64,000 nt of DNA from Cornus controversa. Taxonomy: Eukaryota > Streptophyta > Magnoliopsida > Cornales > Cornaceae. The DNA is taken from NCBI GenBank assembly GCA_026545225.1, contig CM048849.1:12221541-12285540 (forward strand), in the 5' to 3' direction. A program made the translations under genes and the position numbers. The notes beneath the pieces are model-generated. The model had not been told where the DNA came from. It saw nothing but the letters and a program-made list of their open reading frames with translations, and did no database searches. Positions 36,120 to 50,195 of the stretch are shown in pieces; the stretch's first letter is position 1, and the number at the start of each line of letters is the position of its first letter.

Positions 36120-36510
36120 ACGGAAGCTGTTTTGACGATTGCCCACCAGGGATGAAGTCGATACTGCTATCTCCGGTGGTGACGAAATAGAATGTAAAGA
36201 TTACTAGCAATTGATAGGATCTAATACCATGTTAGAAATAAAGAAACTCAAGTTGACTTTATATAACTCACCTTGAGTTTGCGGGGGCTATTAGAGTATA
36301 TATTTCTTATTATATCTGCTGTTAGATTATATATCTTTTCCTAAACCGCATAGGTTTCTTACCCCTTCTCCCAAATCATTTAGGACTAGGATTCCTTCTA
36401 CAATTGACCACCGGGGATGAAGCAGATGGTATTATCCCGGCGGTGAGGGCGATCGACAATGAAGTGTACCAGGAATTGATAGAATCAGATACCATATTAG
36501 AAATAAAGAA
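36082..36510 (-). mobile_element. Degenerate small LTR element beside an (AT)n tract
   Basis: After a TA run (36082-36117), an internal-like stretch ends in ATACCA. It is followed by a reversed LTR of about 173 bp (36230 TGTTAGAAATAAAG to 36402 CTTCTACA), another internal stretch of about 92 bp ending TCAGATACCA (the priming-site complement), and the start of a second LTR. The size suggests a TRIM or a deleted copia element. It is broken. Confidence 0.55.
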
Positions 36511-38034
36511 AGAGAATTGAACTTGAATTGAACTGTCATATTTTTTTTATTTTATTATTTGCATAATATCTATATTACATTTAAGGTTAGTGTTTGAATT
36601 TCCCGCCCAAAATAATTTATCATCTAATGGTAAAAAATGCTTAAAAAACTCATTTGACGGTTCAAAATATCTATGCCTATCTACGGTCTAAAATTACTCT
36701 CTCTATCTTCAATCAACGGTCACGATTCACTCCCACCTAAATTCAAATTTAAATATTCACCTACCCTCACTTTATCTCTATATCACTCTCCCACCCATTC
36801 ATTTATTTTATTTATTTTCTCTCTCCTCATCTCAGACTCACAGTTCATCAAATATCTATTTCCACCATGAGCAACCTGAAGGCACCATTTCTGGCCACCA
36901 ATGGAGTTGCCATGCAAGAACCATAACCTATGAAGCTTCTTCGCCATCATTGAAGCACAGTCGAAAACACCATGTTGGGCCACCGTTGGAGCAACCTGTG
37001 CTCCATGTATAGACCAAACCGAAAGCTCCATTGATCAACTTAATGCTTCAATCTGTTTATATATATTCTTAATTCTTCTTTTTTTTTTTTCCCAACACTC
37101 GCACACAATCTGTTTATTGTATTCTGAATTGTTGATCAATGTGCCTGCATAATTTTCTTGGGATAAGAATAGATAGATTTAGTGCCTTGATATGAACATG
37201 AACAACCCACAAATCACACATTTTATCTACTGTCGAAAATCATTTTCTTTATCTTCGATCTAACAGTCACAATTTACTCAATACATTTACACCTATGTAC
37301 ATAGATATATACAGTCAACCACCTTATTTATTTATTTATTCTTTTTCCCTTCTCTCTTCCAGTTTTCTCTCTCACCTTCTTTCTTTCTTTATTATTATTT
37401 TTCTGATTTTCTTTTTTCTTTATTCACTCACTACATTTTTCTTAAATCTCTTTCTCTCTCTTCCCCCCCCCCTTCTTTATCCCCTCTCTCCAATATTTCC
37501 CTCTCTATCACTCTCTTTCTTTCTCTCTAATTTTTAATCTCTCTCTCTCTCTCTTTCCTTTTCTTTCTCTCTCTTTGTCCCCTCTCTCTCTTTCCGATAT
37601 CTCTTTTTTTTACCTCATCTCTCTCTCCCATCTCTAACTATATCTATAAAAACAATTTAAAATAGTAGATTTATTTAATTTTGAATAAATAAATTTAAAA
37701 ATAATAAAGTAAATATTTTTATTCAAAATTCTTGATACATAAAGTAAATGTTATCAATGAACAATGATAAATTTACGCAATAAAATTATTACGATGGTTT
37801 GAAAAAAAAAAAATTTGTTGTGTTAAAGGCCGCGTCTCGTACAAAAATTTCTGGATCCATCGTTGGATTTGACTATTCAATTGTTTGGTTGATCCTAATT
37901 AAATAATAAAGTCCTGTTTCAAAAGAGTTACCAAGTTAGGATTTCAAGTTGTCAAATGCATCACATTTCAATTCTATAAATAAGATCTTTTTCAAGTTTT
38001 TTTTTAAGGAGAATTTTTTTATAGGGCAATACGC

Positions 38035-38037
<3 letters not shown>
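36511..38037. other. Low-complexity intergenic region
   Basis: No credible gene. A pyrimidine-rich tract (CT/TTC/TCTC runs, including C10) covers about 37320-37640. A patch at 36870-37030 is GC-richer, but its frames have no recognised family. TCTATCTTCAATCAACGGTCAC at 36700-36725 has a relative at 37250-37275. Confidence 0.6.
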
Positions 38038-38097
<60 letters not shown>

Positions 38098-38420
38098 AGT
38101 CAAAAGCTATTTTGACAATTGTCCATGGGGGATGAAGTTGATGGTGCCATCCTGACGGTGACGCAACAGAATGTGAAGACTACAAGAAATTGATAGACTC
38201 TAGTACCATGTTAGAAATAAAGAAAGATAATTATTTTTGATTGAATTAATTTGTGAAAAATACATAATTTTGGAGACTAAGTAAATTTAGGAGACAAGAA
38301 ATCTTAGTCCTAGATGTTTTAATAGAAGGTGTAAGAAAGTTATATGGCTCAGAAAAAGATATATAATCTAACAACTGATATAATACTAAATATATAATTT
38401 AACAAATACCCTTTAAGGAA
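38038..38420. repeat. (AT)n tract plus second degenerate small LTR copy
   Basis: A TA run of about 54 bp (38040-38094) is followed by sequence related to 36118-36250 (GACAATTGTCCATGGGGGATGA to CATGTTAGAAATAAAGAAAG). Then about 38281-38415 comes LTR sequence in the opposite orientation. Confidence 0.6.
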
Positions 38421-39070
38421 TGTTGAAATTTTTTTCATTCCATAACCGAGAAATTGGAGTACCAAAACACTAGTTAAGGAATTCTAATTTAGCATATATT
38501 CATGCTACAATAATCAAACCGTAAAAATGCAAAAAAGTTTTAGAAAAAAAAATTATGAAACTTTCGTAGAGAATGAAGAAAAGGGGTTGTACTAGAAATT
38601 CGTACTTAACAACGGAGCGGGCAAGTCAGAGTGTACCAGTCGGATTGAAGTTTCCACATAGTGTTATGATCCATCAGTCAGAGTGAAAACAAAATTGAAA
38701 ATCTCCATTGACATCCGAAAGTCACCGAAAAGACAAGGCGATCTCTACATTGAAAAAGAGGGAGGAGAGAGACGAGCCGGAGTTATATTCATTTTGTCTG
38801 GTTATCATTTATTCAAGCATTTTAAGAGAAATGGAACAATGGAAAAGTGAAAATGAAATGTTCCGATCTAATATGATGAAGGGTTACAACTCTTTGGGAG
38901 AGAGAGAGAGAGAGAGAGGTGTAACCGCATGAAATTTTGAAGGCTTATACTTATAACTTTTAAAAAATAACATTTTTAAATTTAAAATAGCATAAACTTG
39001 ATATAAGAAATAAAAATACTACACATAGTAGTATAGACTAAATAGATTTTTCTAAAAAAAAAATTGAAAT
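38421..39070. other. Intergenic, no gene seen
   Basis: AT-rich, with a short GA repeat near 38897-38916. The plus-strand frame around 38708-38932 is driven by the GA repeat and is not supported. Confidence 0.5.
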
Positions 39071-39318
39071 TGTAATACCCCAAAATTTTAGGATACTTAA
39101 TTTGGGGTTTTAATTATTTAAATTGTTCATTTTGTGGCCAGTGTTAATGCCTGTTCCTCTATGTTTAATGTGGATGTTGATTTGTCACTAAGTGTTGATT
39201 GATTTTAAATTCTTGTGAATTATTTGTTTTAGATGTAAATTTTCTTTTAAATAATTTGGTTAGGTTTTTGGACTGAAATTCCTTGTGTGTATTTTTTATT
39301 ATTGTCGGGTTGGGCTAC

Positions 39319-39370
<52 letters not shown>

Positions 39371-39780
39371 AGATAGATATAGATATGTGATCTAAATGTA
39401 TTTAGGTTTATTATTTGAATTGTTTAGGGAATTATTTTTAATTTTTTTAGAAAAGAAAATATAAATAAAAGAAAGGGAAAATAGGATTAGGGTTTAGTCG
39501 TTCCTTGTTGTTACATACAGACAAGGAGAGAGGGAGAGAAGGTGATTTTACTCAAAATCATAAGGCAATTTCAATCTCTTTACTTCCCCTTTGACCTTGT
39601 AAACATAGATTAATTTTAGTGTTGTTTGAATATACGTATATACATGAATAGCTTTGTATATAACTATGTATTTGTTTGATTATGCATGAAAATAAATTTT
39701 GGTTTGATCAAACATGATAAATCTGTGGCCTTCGTACTGTTATGGTGTAAATTATTTCATGTATATATGAGTATATCGAC

Positions 39781-39823
<43 letters not shown>

Positions 39824-40248
39824 TGAGATTTGGGTTGATTGTAAACGTAATTTTTGAAGTTTTTGTTCTGACTAAATTGTTGATCTTGCTCACCCGAATA
39901 GGCCCCGTAAGTTTGGTGGGAAATTGTTAGGTGGTTTGACAAGAATTTGAGTTTGAAATTTTAGAACCCTAAAACATGAAATTGGGGCTTTTCAATTTAG
40001 ACGATGATTGGTGGTGATTTTGGTACCAATGCATATCTTAGGCCGAGGGGAGTGGAATGGTATATTCAAAAGTGAGTTTTGGTGACCAGAGGTGGCCGAA
40101 AAGTGGCTAAAAAGATGCGGCTTCTTGGTTGGTGTGTGTAAGAGTAAAGTTGCACGAAAAGAACAGAGAAAAGAAGAAGGAAGAAGAAGGAAGAAAAGAA
40201 AAGAAAAAAAAGGGTTCTCTGGCCTGTGGTGGCGCGTGCGCTGCCTGC

Positions 40249-41498
40249 TGATGAGTGTAGAATAATGGATGTTTGTCGTTGCTTTTCTACACTTCGTACA
40301 AAAAAATAATAAAACCTGCAAAAACTTTACTAAAAACTGTATAGTAGTAAGCAGGGTCGAACCACTCTCAAGTGAGAATCAATAACAAGTCTAAACTTCA
40401 AAACCTAATTCTCTTGAGATGAAAAATGAATATTTAAAAAAATAAAATTCTGATTTTTTATTTAATAATAAAAACTAATATTAAATGTCTTAGATCAAAT
40501 GATGGAAAAAATCTCAAGGAAAGAGAATTCACCACCATGGATCCATATAAATAAAGTTTTTTTTTTATATTCTTATCTAGTTTTTCCTCCAATAACCAAT
40601 ACACTTCACCAATCCAATTAGAACTTGGAAAGATGAAGGAAAATATGGAATAAAAAAGAATGACTTGATTATATATGAGAGAGACATTCTTTTACTTAAT
40701 CTGATGCACATTGGCTAGGTAAACAGAGGTAGGCATTCTTCGAATTACCATTATTTGGCAAACACGAAGAATCCTTCCTCTACTTTTAGAAAATAAAATC
40801 CAGAATAGAAGAGTAGAAGAATGCTCTTGGGAGGAAAAAGTAGACAAGAAAATAAAACAACTTACCTATACTTCAGCCATGGTGGCTTCATCACTCCCTT
40901 GAGAAGGATGTTTACGCTTGCATATTAATAAAAAACAAACAAATATAAATGAAACTACTACTCATCATTGAATCAATAAAATAAATACACTATTTTTTTC
41001 TATAATTTCTCTACAATTTCTAACTCCCCTCACCATCCCCTAAGACCCCCTATTTATAGAGTTAGAGGGGAATGGTTTAGGTGGGAAAAATTTAAAATAC
41101 AAAAATTCAAAATACAAATTTGAAATTCAAAATTCAAAATTCAAAAACAAAAATTCAAAATACAAAATTTTGAATTTGAATATCTAAAATTTGATTTCCA
41201 TATCTTTAATTTCAATTCTGGACTGCAGACGTGGCCGTGTACAAAATATTTGGCAAAGTTTTGAACTTGAGACCTCTTGTGAAGTAGATTGCACAGAATA
41301 CCATCTCTCCTACAATTCTTCTTATGTTCATCTTTGGCTTTATATATCCTTTTTAGCCCTCTTTTGCTGCTTTTCTTCTTCTTTGGAAATCAACCCCTAT
41401 AAAACATAAAATGCAAAGATAAAAACCTTTAAATAAAATAAAAGATGAATTAAGAACTTATTTTAGGATATAAAATAGCAAGTTTTGTGCACTTATCA
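40249..41498 (-). mobile_element. 3' LTR of the whole Athila element
   Basis: In plus-strand sense it runs TGATGAGTGTAG to GCACTTATCA, with TGAT/ATCA ends. It is preceded by CCTGC. The ATTTATAGAG string at 41051-41060 is a possible TATA (CTCTATAAAT in element sense). Confidence 0.95.
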
Positions 41499-43423
41499 AA
41501 TTACCCCCAAACGAGCTTTTGCTAGTCCTCTAGCAAATACAAGCAAAAGAAATTAGTGTACAAAACTGCTACTTTTATTTAACTCCTAACTAAAGATGTG
41601 CCACTTTCGCAGGCTGTTCTCGATTGCATTTACCATATGCAATAAGGCCTTAAACCCCTAGGTTACCCCTAGTGGACGAGCTATAGCCTCGTGAGGGTTT
41701 GCAGTGAAGGTACCCACAAACTTTCTAACTATTACAAAGAAGAGTTGCTTTAAGGCAGTAATTTCCCCTATTGTTCAGAGAATCTCCTATATATCCATGA
41801 AACATGAAAAATAAGAAATGGAATTGATAAGTTCCTCAAATACAACAAGCTACTAGGGTGTTATAATAATAAACATCAAGGAAAAATCATCCATAAGTAA
41901 CCTAGAAGCAGAGTGAATGTGTGTGAAGTCGACAAAAAGCCATCCTCAAATTCAAGTAATGTAATTCCCAAGTCACTAGAAGAAAAAGACGTTTTGACTT
42001 CAAATCTCACAGGTAAATATCTCTCTAAAAGAACAACTCTCGGAGATTTGGCTAACTGTTTATCTCAGTTGTATGTGAGTAGAAACTCTGTTTCCAAAGT
42101 AAAAGCAAGCTCACATACTAATATGAAAAACCGATACATATAAATAGAAAAGTCTCATGATAGGAATGTTGATCACTTTTGGGAGAATGTCGAGTTACCC
42201 ACCATAGCGCCTGCTTACTTATTACCCACTATCATATCTTTCCATAAATCTTACAGGTGGTGATTAGGATGGGGCTGTAAGTGAATATTTTTGGAAGTGA
42301 TGAGTCTTCAAAATATCTCAAAGGGAAAACTTGTCTTCTTCATTTCTTTTTTCTTTTTCTTCTTCTTCTTTTTTTTTTTTTTTTTTTTTTTTTTTCTTTT
42401 TTTTTTTCTTCTTCTTTTTTTTTTTTCTCTATCTTTCTTTCTTTCTTTCTTTCTTTTTTTTTTTTTTCATTTTCACAAGAACATCCGTATCACTTTTCAG
42501 AAACTAACAACAGAAAGAAGGATTATGGTAGGATACGATAGTAGAAAAATAAATTACAAGGCCTATGTTTCTCTTAACTCGAAGTGATTTCATTCTCAGT
42601 GATCAACCAAAATGAAAGATAATGAGACTACCAACGATTTTTTATACGGTATCCAAGAAAATTGAGTCATCTTTTGACTCGGAGTTAGCATAAAAACTCT
42701 CTACAAAAGTGAAAGGCACGAAAGCTCACACGGTCTAAGTCTCTACTATTAGATCTTCCAGATTATCAGGAGGTTACTCACTTTTCAATTCGAATTGCAA
42801 AGTTCGACTTTTGTGCAAAAAATATTTCTGCTTCTAAATGCCCGTGATACAATAATGTCTATCATTATATTACCCTAATAACAAGTTCAATTTAGATCAA
42901 AACATTAACATCTCTTGGATTTCATGAAACGGATCATAAGTTAATCCAATATCATCATTGTAAAGGTATTATACTGCCAAAAAAATTTTTTTTTTTTTTT
43001 TTTTTGAAAAATGACTCTATTTTGGATCAAAAGATTTTCAAAAAAAAGGCATGCATTTTGATAAATCTACCCCACCCCCAAACAAAATACAACACTGTCC
43101 CTAGTGTTAAAAGTATAGTAACAATGTATTGCTGAAGACAGATAGAAAAATATTGGAACAAATTACCTCAATTGTTCTGGTATGGTAGAAGTATAGTCCC
43201 TACAAATATGCAATGCATAATAATATAGACTAAATGATTTAGAACCATATTAATCAAAGACCGTACCCCAAATAGAATATAAACATATCCAAATAGAGTT
43301 TACAAAAAATCCTAAACTAAGCAGCAACTACGAAACTCTAAAATCAACCGGCAGGGTTGCCTCCCAAGAGCGCTAAGTTTAACGTCTTCAGCCAGACGCA
43401 AAAGAGATAGTACCCCAAAAAGA
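41499..43423 (-). other. 3' non-coding region and purine tract of the whole Athila element
   Basis: The complement of ATTACCCCCAAACG (41500-41513) adjoins the 3' LTR and is the polypurine tract. A second tract-like CCCCACCCCCAAAC lies near 43070-43083. Long T and TTC runs (42340-42470) explain the phenylalanine-rich open frames there. No gene is supported in these 1.9 kb. Confidence 0.8.
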
Positions 43424-46400
43424 TCAATTGAGATAGACTGGATCGACAAGGAAAATATTTTCAATTTCACGAGCCTCCAACTCAAGAAAAGGCTTTATAC
43501 GTTGAGCATTAACTTTGAATAACTTTCCATTTTTGGGATCTTGAACCTCAATAGCACCATGACTAGCAACTTGGTGGACATAGTATGGACCAGACCATCG
43601 TGACCTCAACTTCCCAGGAAACAATTCAAGACGAGAGTTATATAGAAGAACCTTCTGGCCTGGGGAGAAATCTTTTCTCAGAATTTGTTTGTCATGTTCC
43701 AATTTGGTCTTAGCTTTATAAATCTTCGAACTCTCGTAGGCATCATTTCTGATTTCCTCCAACTCATCGAGTTGAAGTGACCTACGCTCTCCAGCTTTAT
43801 CATAGTTAAAATTCATGGCCTTGATAGCCCAATAAGCACGGTGTTCGAGTTCGACAGGCAAGTGACATGCTTTGCCATAGACTAAGCGATATGGAGACAT
43901 TCCTATAGGAGTCTTATAAGCAGTACGATATGCCCACAAAGCATCTTGGAGGCGGAGACTCCAGTCCTTCCTTGTGGGGTTAACCGTTTTTTCTAAGATA
44001 TGTTTGATCTCCCTATTGGATACCTCAGCCTGACCATTGGTTTGTGGGTGATAAGATAGGGCCACTTTGTGGGTGATCTCATATTTAGACATTAAGCTTG
44101 CAAAGACTTTGTTACAAAAATGGGAACCATTATCACTAATTATGGCTCGAGGTACACCGAATCTAGGCAAAATTAAGTCTTTCAAGAAATTCACCACAAC
44201 TCTATGGTCGGCTGTCTTAGTGGCTAATGCTTCTACCCATTTGGACACATAATCAACAGCAAGAAGAATATAGATATACCCAAATGAGGAGGGAAAGGGT
44301 CCCATGAAGTCAATACCCCAAACATCAAATATTTCGACAACTAAAATTGATTGTTGGGGCCACTCATTACGCTTGGTAATCTTACCTAATAATTGACATC
44401 TAGGACAAGCGAGACAGTAGGTATAAGTGTCCTTAAAAAGGGTGGGCCAATAAAATCCCGACTGCAAGATTTTTGCAGCGGTCCTTTTAGAGCTAAAATG
44501 GCCACCACATGGCTGATCATGACAAAAGGAAATGACAGACTCTTGGTCGTCCTCGGGAACACACCTACGGATGATCTGATCTGGACAATACTTGAATAAG
44601 TAGGGATCATCCCAAAAATATTCCTTAGCCTTAGCTAAGAATTTTTCTCTCTCTTGCTTAGACCAAGTGGAAGGGATTTGACCAGTCACAATGTAATTGA
44701 CAATATCAGCATACCATGGGGCATGAGATATTGTAAAAAGTTGCTCATCAGGAAAATAATCAGAGATGGGAAGGGAGTCACTAATAGAATCAACAATAAG
44801 ACGGGACAAATGATCAGCGACTACATTATCTGAGCCTTTCTTATCACGAATCTCAAGGTCAAATTCTTGAAGGAGTAAGATCCATCGTATCAACCTAGGT
44901 TTGGCATCTTTTTTGGAGAGAAGATGTCGCAATGCTGCATGATCGGTATAGATGATGACCTTAGATCCGATCAAATACGAGCGAAATTTGTCAAAGGAAA
45001 ACACGACTGCTAATAACTCTTTCTCAGTGGTCGAGTAGTTAAGTTGCGCGTCATTCAAAGTCTTGCTAGCATAATAGATCACATACGGTGCTTTATCAAC
45101 TCTTTGTCCTAAAACAGCCCCAACTGCATAATCTGACGCATCACACATGATCTCAAAAGGTAGGTTCCAATCAGGTGGGCGGATTATGGGTGCAGTGGTG
45201 AGGGCTAATTTTAATTGCTCAAAAGCTGAGTGACAAGCATCTGTAAACTCAAATGGTGCATCCTTAGCTAGAAGATGGGTCAAAGGTCGTGCTATCTTAC
45301 TGAAATCTTTGATGAAACGCCTATAGAATCCAGCATGACCTAAGAAAGCTCGAATATCATGAACAGTTTTGGGGATAGGTAGATTTGAGATGAGGTCAAC
45401 TTTTGCTTTATCTACCTCAATTCCCCCACTAGAAATAGTATGACCTAGGACAATTCCTTTCTTTACCATGAAGTGACATTTTTCCCAGTTAAGAACTAGG
45501 TTAGTGTCACGACAACGTTGAAGCACTAGAGTAAGATGGTGTAGGCATTGCTTAAAAGATGAACCAAAGACAGAGAAGTCATCCATGAAGATTTCTAGAA
45601 ATTTGTCAACCATGTCGTGAAAGATACTCATCATGCACCTCTGAAATGTGGCGGGTGCATTGCATAACCCAAAGGGCATGCGACGATAAGCAAATGTGCC
45701 AAATGGACAGGTGAAAGTTGTCTTGTCTTGGTCATCGGGGTGGACGGGAATCTGGTTATAGCCAGAGTAACCATCTAAAAAGCAATAGTATGCCTGACCA
45801 GCTAATTTCTCTAACATTTGGTCAACAAAAGGTAGAGGGAAATGATCCTTCCTAGTCACACTATTAAGCTTCCTATAGTCTATACAAACTCGCCATCCAG
45901 TTTGGACACGAGTAGGAACCAACTCATTATTGTCATTGGCAACAACAGTGATGCCAGACTTCTTAGGGACAACTTGGATTGGACTTACCCACTGGCTATC
46001 AGAGATGGGATAGATGATATTGGCATCTAGAAGTTTGATAACTTCAGCACGAACAACTTCCTTTAAATTGGGGTTAAGTCTCCTCTGAGGTTGTCGACAG
46101 GTTTTAGCATCGTCCTCTAAGTGAATGCGATGTTGGACCACGAAAGGACTAATACCTTTGATGTCATCAATTGACCAACCTATTGCTTCCTTATTTGCCC
46201 TAAGAACCTCAATTAATTGGTTTTCCTGATCCTCAGTTAAATCAGAAGCTATCACCACGGGAAATGTGTCAGACTCACCTAGGTATAAATATTTTAAAGT
46301 CGAAGGTAGAGGCTTTAATTCAACTCTAGGAGGCTTCTTGACATTTTCAGATGCAGTGGCATTCGGCAAAGACAATGGTTCAAATTGGGACCTATATTTT

Positions 46401-48973
46401 GGTGTGTCAGAGATTGGAGTGGAATCTAGCAAAGCATTGACTTCACTAATATAGTTATCCTCATCGAAATCAGCACTAAAATGGGCTAAACACTGTTGGA
46501 GTGGATCCTCAGGGTAGGAATGCTCAAAAGTGTGTGCGGTCAACGACTCAATAAGACAAACATCTTCAAAGGAATCTGAGTCGGGGGGTTGTTTCATCAA
46601 ACTAAACACATTGACTTCCACTTTCATGTTACCAAAGGTCAAGGTCATGTTACCATTCCTACAATTGATCAATGCATTGGCTGTAGCTAAGAATGGTCGA
46701 CCTAAAATGATTGGAATTTGTTTACCTTGAGTGGGTTGGGTATCTAGCACTATGAAATCTACAGGGTAATAAAAATCAGCCACTTTAACAATTACATCCT
46801 CAATTATACCCCTTGGAATCTTAACTGATCGATCAGCTAATTGAATTCTAACATCAGTTTTCCTCAAATTATTCAACCCTAACTCTTGGTAGACTGAATA
46901 AGGTAACAAGTTCACACTAGCACCTAGATCCAACAAGGCCTGATCAGCAAAATTTTTCCCTATCCTACAAAGGACAGTCGGACTGCCAGGATCTTTATGT
47001 TTGACCACGGCTTGGTTTTGTAGGAAAGAAGAGCAATGTTGGGCTATGAAGGCTTCCTTTGGGATATTGGTTTTCCTCTTGACTAAGTCCTTAATAAACT
47101 TTGCATAAGAAGGGATTTGCTTAATGGCAGTGAGAAATGGAATATTAATCTGGAGATTCTGAAAAATCTCTAAGATCTCACTGTATTGCGAATCCTTTTT
47201 ATTATTGACTAGTCTAGAAGGAAAGGGTGCAGGTGGAGCATACGGCTTAAGAGTGGTAGTGTCAGTCTGAGGACTATGGGCTTTCTTGGCTCTGGGAGAG
47301 TTGGATGGGGGAGACTCAAATGGTGCAGTCTCATCTTTAGTGGGTAGCTCAACCTTATTATCTATTTGCTTTCCTGACCGAAGTGTTGTGATGGAATTCA
47401 CATGGCCATTTGATTGGTCAGTGGCAGAAGAAGATTCTATGAGATTAACCCCTTTGTTTTTAGGATTGATTTCAGGTTGGCTAGGCAAGGTACCCCTCTG
47501 TCTTTCAGTTAGAACAGAAGTAAGTTGACTCAATTGATTTTGGATTGACTGTTGAAATTGCAATTGGTTCTGAGTCAATAGGTCAAAGTTACTCTCTAAC
47601 TTTTGAAATCTCTGATGGGATTGCTTATTAGTTTGATCTAGATTAAGGGCAAGCATTTTCAGAGTGTCATCATAGTTGGAAATATGTTGGTTTTGTGAGA
47701 CAGGAGCAACATAATTGCTCATGGGATCAAGTGTGAGATCTTTATTGTGACTGAACTGATTGGTCAATGGGAATTGACCTTGAGGAACAAGAGGTCCTTG
47801 AGGTTGTGGTGGCCTATTGGAGTTACCTTGAGAACTAGGTTGACCACCTAAGTATTGTGCAGGAAAATTTTGTCGGTATGAAAAGTTAGGATGATTTCGA
47901 GTATCAGGATGGTAAGTCTGGCTGAAGGTATTAGCTGTCGGTCTTTTATAGGTATTAAAAGCACACACTTGTGCATCCGAAGGTTCAGATGTACAATAGA
48001 CCGGACACGCATCAGTGGGATGGGATGAACTAGAACACATATTGCATTGTGCACTTGTGGACATGAGTGTAAAAGCATCGAACTTTCGACTCAAGTCTTT
48101 CACACCATCGGCTAGACTTTGCATCACAGATTTGAGTTCATTTTCAGGCTTGATCTCATACATACCAGATTTTCTATGGGATTGGTCATTCCTAGAAAAT
48201 TCATCATCACAATTATTCCAATTCCAATTTTGGGCATTCTCAGCTAGTTCTTCTAAAAATTGATAGGCTTGATCAGGGGTTTGGTTCTTGAACTTACCTT
48301 GGTGCATAGACTCGAGCATGGTTCGATTCATAGGTGAAAGCCCCTTATAGAAAAATTGAACTAACTGTGCTTTATCAAAGCCATGGTGTGGGCATTTGAG
48401 AAGCAAATCATGAAAACGCTCCCAAGTGTGGTGGAATTGTTCCTCATTTTTCCCTCTAAAAGTGCTTATGGCATCTCTCATTGACTCGGTCTTTTGCATA
48501 GGATAAAATTTGTTCATAAACTTCTTTGCAAGTGCATCCCATGATTCAATTGAATTTGGAGGAATGGAGTTGAGCCATGAGGCAGCCTTATCTTCTAAGG
48601 ATAAAGGAAAAAGACGCAATTTGATACCCTCGGCATCCAAATTCTGATTTTTGAAAGTGTTGCAAATTGTTAAAAATTTGCTTAAATGGATATAAGGTTG
48701 CTCACTTTCAAACCCATGAAATTTGGGTAACAAATTGATTGTAGCGGGCCTAATCTCAAATTGGGCCGCATTGTTCTCTGGGAGAACAATACAATTAGGT
48801 GGGTTGGCTGTGATGGGTGCAAAGTACTCATTTAAAGTCCGAGGTGCAGCCATTGGATTATGAGTGGTGGTTGAAGAAAGTGAGAGAGTGAGAGGAGTCT
48901 TCTCTAAATCAGGAATTGATAGATCACTAGAAGACCGAACTAACCGTTTGTTAACCCGCAACCACTTGGGCAT
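43424..48973 (-). CDS. Athila gag-pol polyprotein, 1849 codons
   Basis: One uninterrupted frame from ATG encodes the structural and enzymatic proteins of the element. Gag covers about residues 45-340 ([35 protein letters not shown]). A CX2CX4HX4C zinc knuckle is near 310-325 ([14 protein letters not shown]). The aspartic protease is near 675 ([12 protein letters not shown]). Reverse transcriptase covers about 960-1200, with [12 protein letters not shown] and catalytic FMDD near 1130. RNase H covers about 1275-1400 ([12 protein letters not shown]). Integrase covers about 1470-1760, with an HHCC zinc finger, IDFMGPF and DNGSHF. There is no chromodomain, which fits Athila. It would act in the cytoplasm as virus-like particles if expressed. 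Expression is not shown by the sequence. Confidence 0.95.
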   Translation of the reverse strand: MPKWLRVNKRLVRSSSDLSIPDLEKTPLTLSLSSTTTHNPMAAPRTLNEYFAPITANPPNCIVLPENNAAQFEIRPATINLLPKFHGFESEQPYIHLSKFLTICNTFKNQNLDAEGIKLRLFPLSLEDKAASWLNSIPPNSIESWDALAKKFMNKFYPMQKTESMRDAISTFRGKNEEQFHHTWERFHDLLLKCPHHGFDKAQLVQFFYKGLSPMNRTMLESMHQGKFKNQTPDQAYQFLEELAENAQNWNWNNCDDEFSRNDQSHRKSGMYEIKPENELKSVMQSLADGVKDLSRKFDAFTLMSTSAQCNMCSSSSHPTDACPVYCTSEPSDAQVCAFNTYKRPTANTFSQTYHPDTRNHPNFSYRQNFPAQYLGGQPSSQGNSNRPPQPQGPLVPQGQFPLTNQFSHNKDLTLDPMSNYVAPVSQNQHISNYDDTLKMLALNLDQTNKQSHQRFQKLESNFDLLTQNQLQFQQSIQNQLSQLTSVLTERQRGTLPSQPEINPKNKGVNLIESSSATDQSNGHVNSITTLRSGKQIDNKVELPTKDETAPFESPPSNSPRAKKAHSPQTDTTTLKPYAPPAPFPSRLVNNKKDSQYSEILEIFQNLQINIPFLTAIKQIPSYAKFIKDLVKRKTNIPKEAFIAQHCSSFLQNQAVVKHKDPGSPTVLCRIGKNFADQALLDLGASVNLLPYSVYQELGLNNLRKTDVRIQLADRSVKIPRGIIEDVIVKVADFYYPVDFIVLDTQPTQGKQIPIILGRPFLATANALINCRNGNMTLTFGNMKVEVNVFSLMKQPPDSDSFEDVCLIESLTAHTFEHSYPEDPLQQCLAHFSADFDEDNYISEVNALLDSTPISDTPKYRSQFEPLSLPNATASENVKKPPRVELKPLPSTLKYLYLGESDTFPVVIASDLTEDQENQLIEVLRANKEAIGWSIDDIKGISPFVVQHRIHLEDDAKTCRQPQRRLNPNLKEVVRAEVIKLLDANIIYPISDSQWVSPIQVVPKKSGITVVANDNNELVPTRVQTGWRVCIDYRKLNSVTRKDHFPLPFVDQMLEKLAGQAYYCFLDGYSGYNQIPVHPDDQDKTTFTCPFGTFAYRRMPFGLCNAPATFQRCMMSIFHDMVDKFLEIFMDDFSVFGSSFKQCLHHLTLVLQRCRDTNLVLNWEKCHFMVKKGIVLGHTISSGGIEVDKAKVDLISNLPIPKTVHDIRAFLGHAGFYRRFIKDFSKIARPLTHLLAKDAPFEFTDACHSAFEQLKLALTTAPIIRPPDWNLPFEIMCDASDYAVGAVLGQRVDKAPYVIYYASKTLNDAQLNYSTTEKELLAVVFSFDKFRSYLIGSKVIIYTDHAALRHLLSKKDAKPRLIRWILLLQEFDLEIRDKKGSDNVVADHLSRLIVDSISDSLPISDYFPDEQLFTISHAPWYADIVNYIVTGQIPSTWSKQEREKFLAKAKEYFWDDPYLFKYCPDQIIRRCVPEDDQESVISFCHDQPCGGHFSSKRTAAKILQSGFYWPTLFKDTYTYCLACPRCQLLGKITKRNEWPQQSILVVEIFDVWGIDFMGPFPSSFGYIYILLAVDYVSKWVEALATKTADHRVVVNFLKDLILPRFGVPRAIISDNGSHFCNKVFASLMSKYEITHKVALSYHPQTNGQAEVSNREIKHILEKTVNPTRKDWSLRLQDALWAYRTAYKTPIGMSPYRLVYGKACHLPVELEHRAYWAIKAMNFNYDKAGERRSLQLDELEEIRNDAYESSKIYKAKTKLEHDKQILRKDFSPGQKVLLYNSRLELFPGKLRSRWSGPYYVHQVASHGAIEVQDPKNGKLFKVNAQRIKPFLELEAREIENIFLVDPVYLN

Positions 48974-50013
48974 AAACTAATACACAACTATTTTTTTTTT
49001 TTATTTTTTTATTTGTTTTTTAATTTTTTTTTTTTTTTAAGGGAAGAAAAACCTAACTAATTAGATCCTAGAAGATGGGCTAAACACAGGATTGAACACA
49101 CAAACCACACAAAAAATTTGGCCTTTTATCTTGAGCTTAAATTCAAGGGTGATGAATTTTTAAATCTAATATTGTAGAAAATTAATTGGATGGTCTCCAA
49201 AATTAATTCTCTCCTAATTAGACAGCTTCTACTCTCTTTCAGAGTAACTAGAAGATTACCAGTTAAGGCCTACCAACAACACAATGAGGAGAGTTCCCAG
49301 GAAACTGTGGAGAGGCACGTGGCCTGCTTAATGACGGTACGTCCACACTCCTTAGACAGAACTTTTCCTAAACATTGTAAAGTTGGAAGGTGCTCACTGG
49401 AGTTACCAAGAGTTAACTCTTTCCAAGAGGGTCCTACAAGCTTTGTGTACACCCTATGGCCAATGTCTAATTGATTTTAAATTAAATTAGGCTTGGACTT
49501 TGACAAATGCTCGAATTTTATGATTTGTGGGCCACGGAAACAGGTGATGAAATCCCGACCGTATCTTGTTGAGGTGCTTGCCCTTAAGTATCTTATGCAA
49601 ATGCTAATTTAAAAATGCACAAACAAAATAAGCAATAAAAATAATAAAGAAAAATGAGTGAGTGTGTGGTCTTTCTTCTTCTTTTTTTTTTTTTTTTTGA
49701 AACAAAAAGAATAACAAAAAAAAAATAATAATAATAATAAAAAATAAAATAAAGTTGAAGAAAGTGTGACCCTAGGGAGATTTCTAAGTTATTCTATCCT
49801 AGAGTTCACATGCTAAAGTTATCAACCTAAAAAAAAACTATGTTTTCTTAATCTAAAAAGGAAAAAAAAAAAAATTTGATGTAAAAGAATTAGGTACTTA
49901 CCTGGATGACGTTATTATTTCCTTTGGAAGAGCAACGAATGGTGGCATCTATAGAAGAAGTGCATCATAAGAACTTGTCATGGAAAAAAAATATATATAA
50001 AAATATTATATTT

Positions 50014-50044
<31 letters not shown>

Positions 50045-50195
50045 GAAGAAAAAATAATAATAATAAAAGAAACAAAAACTATAATAAATAAAAATAAAAG
50101 GGAGGGAAAGAAAGTTAGGGTGGGCTCCCAAAAAAATTGTAGTCTTGAATATTTGGGCTTCGAATTCTCAAACTTGATTTGGCAACGGCGCCATT
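48974..50195 (-). other. Leader of the whole Athila element with primer-binding site
   Basis: A/T-rich untranslated leader between the 5' LTR and gag. The complement of TGGCAACGGCGCCA (50180-50193) gives TGGCGCCGTTGCC, the tRNA-Asp-type priming site usual for Athila, two bases from the LTR. A- and T-runs at 48990-49040, 49680-49730 and 50014-50040 are low complexity. Confidence 0.85.

Noticed and set aside
37295-37640. Ser/Leu/Phe-rich open frame
   Set aside because: Produced by a pyrimidine-rich low-complexity tract.
42281-42587. Phenylalanine-rich open frames
   Set aside because: They are translations of T and TTC runs in the 3' non-coding region of the Athila element.
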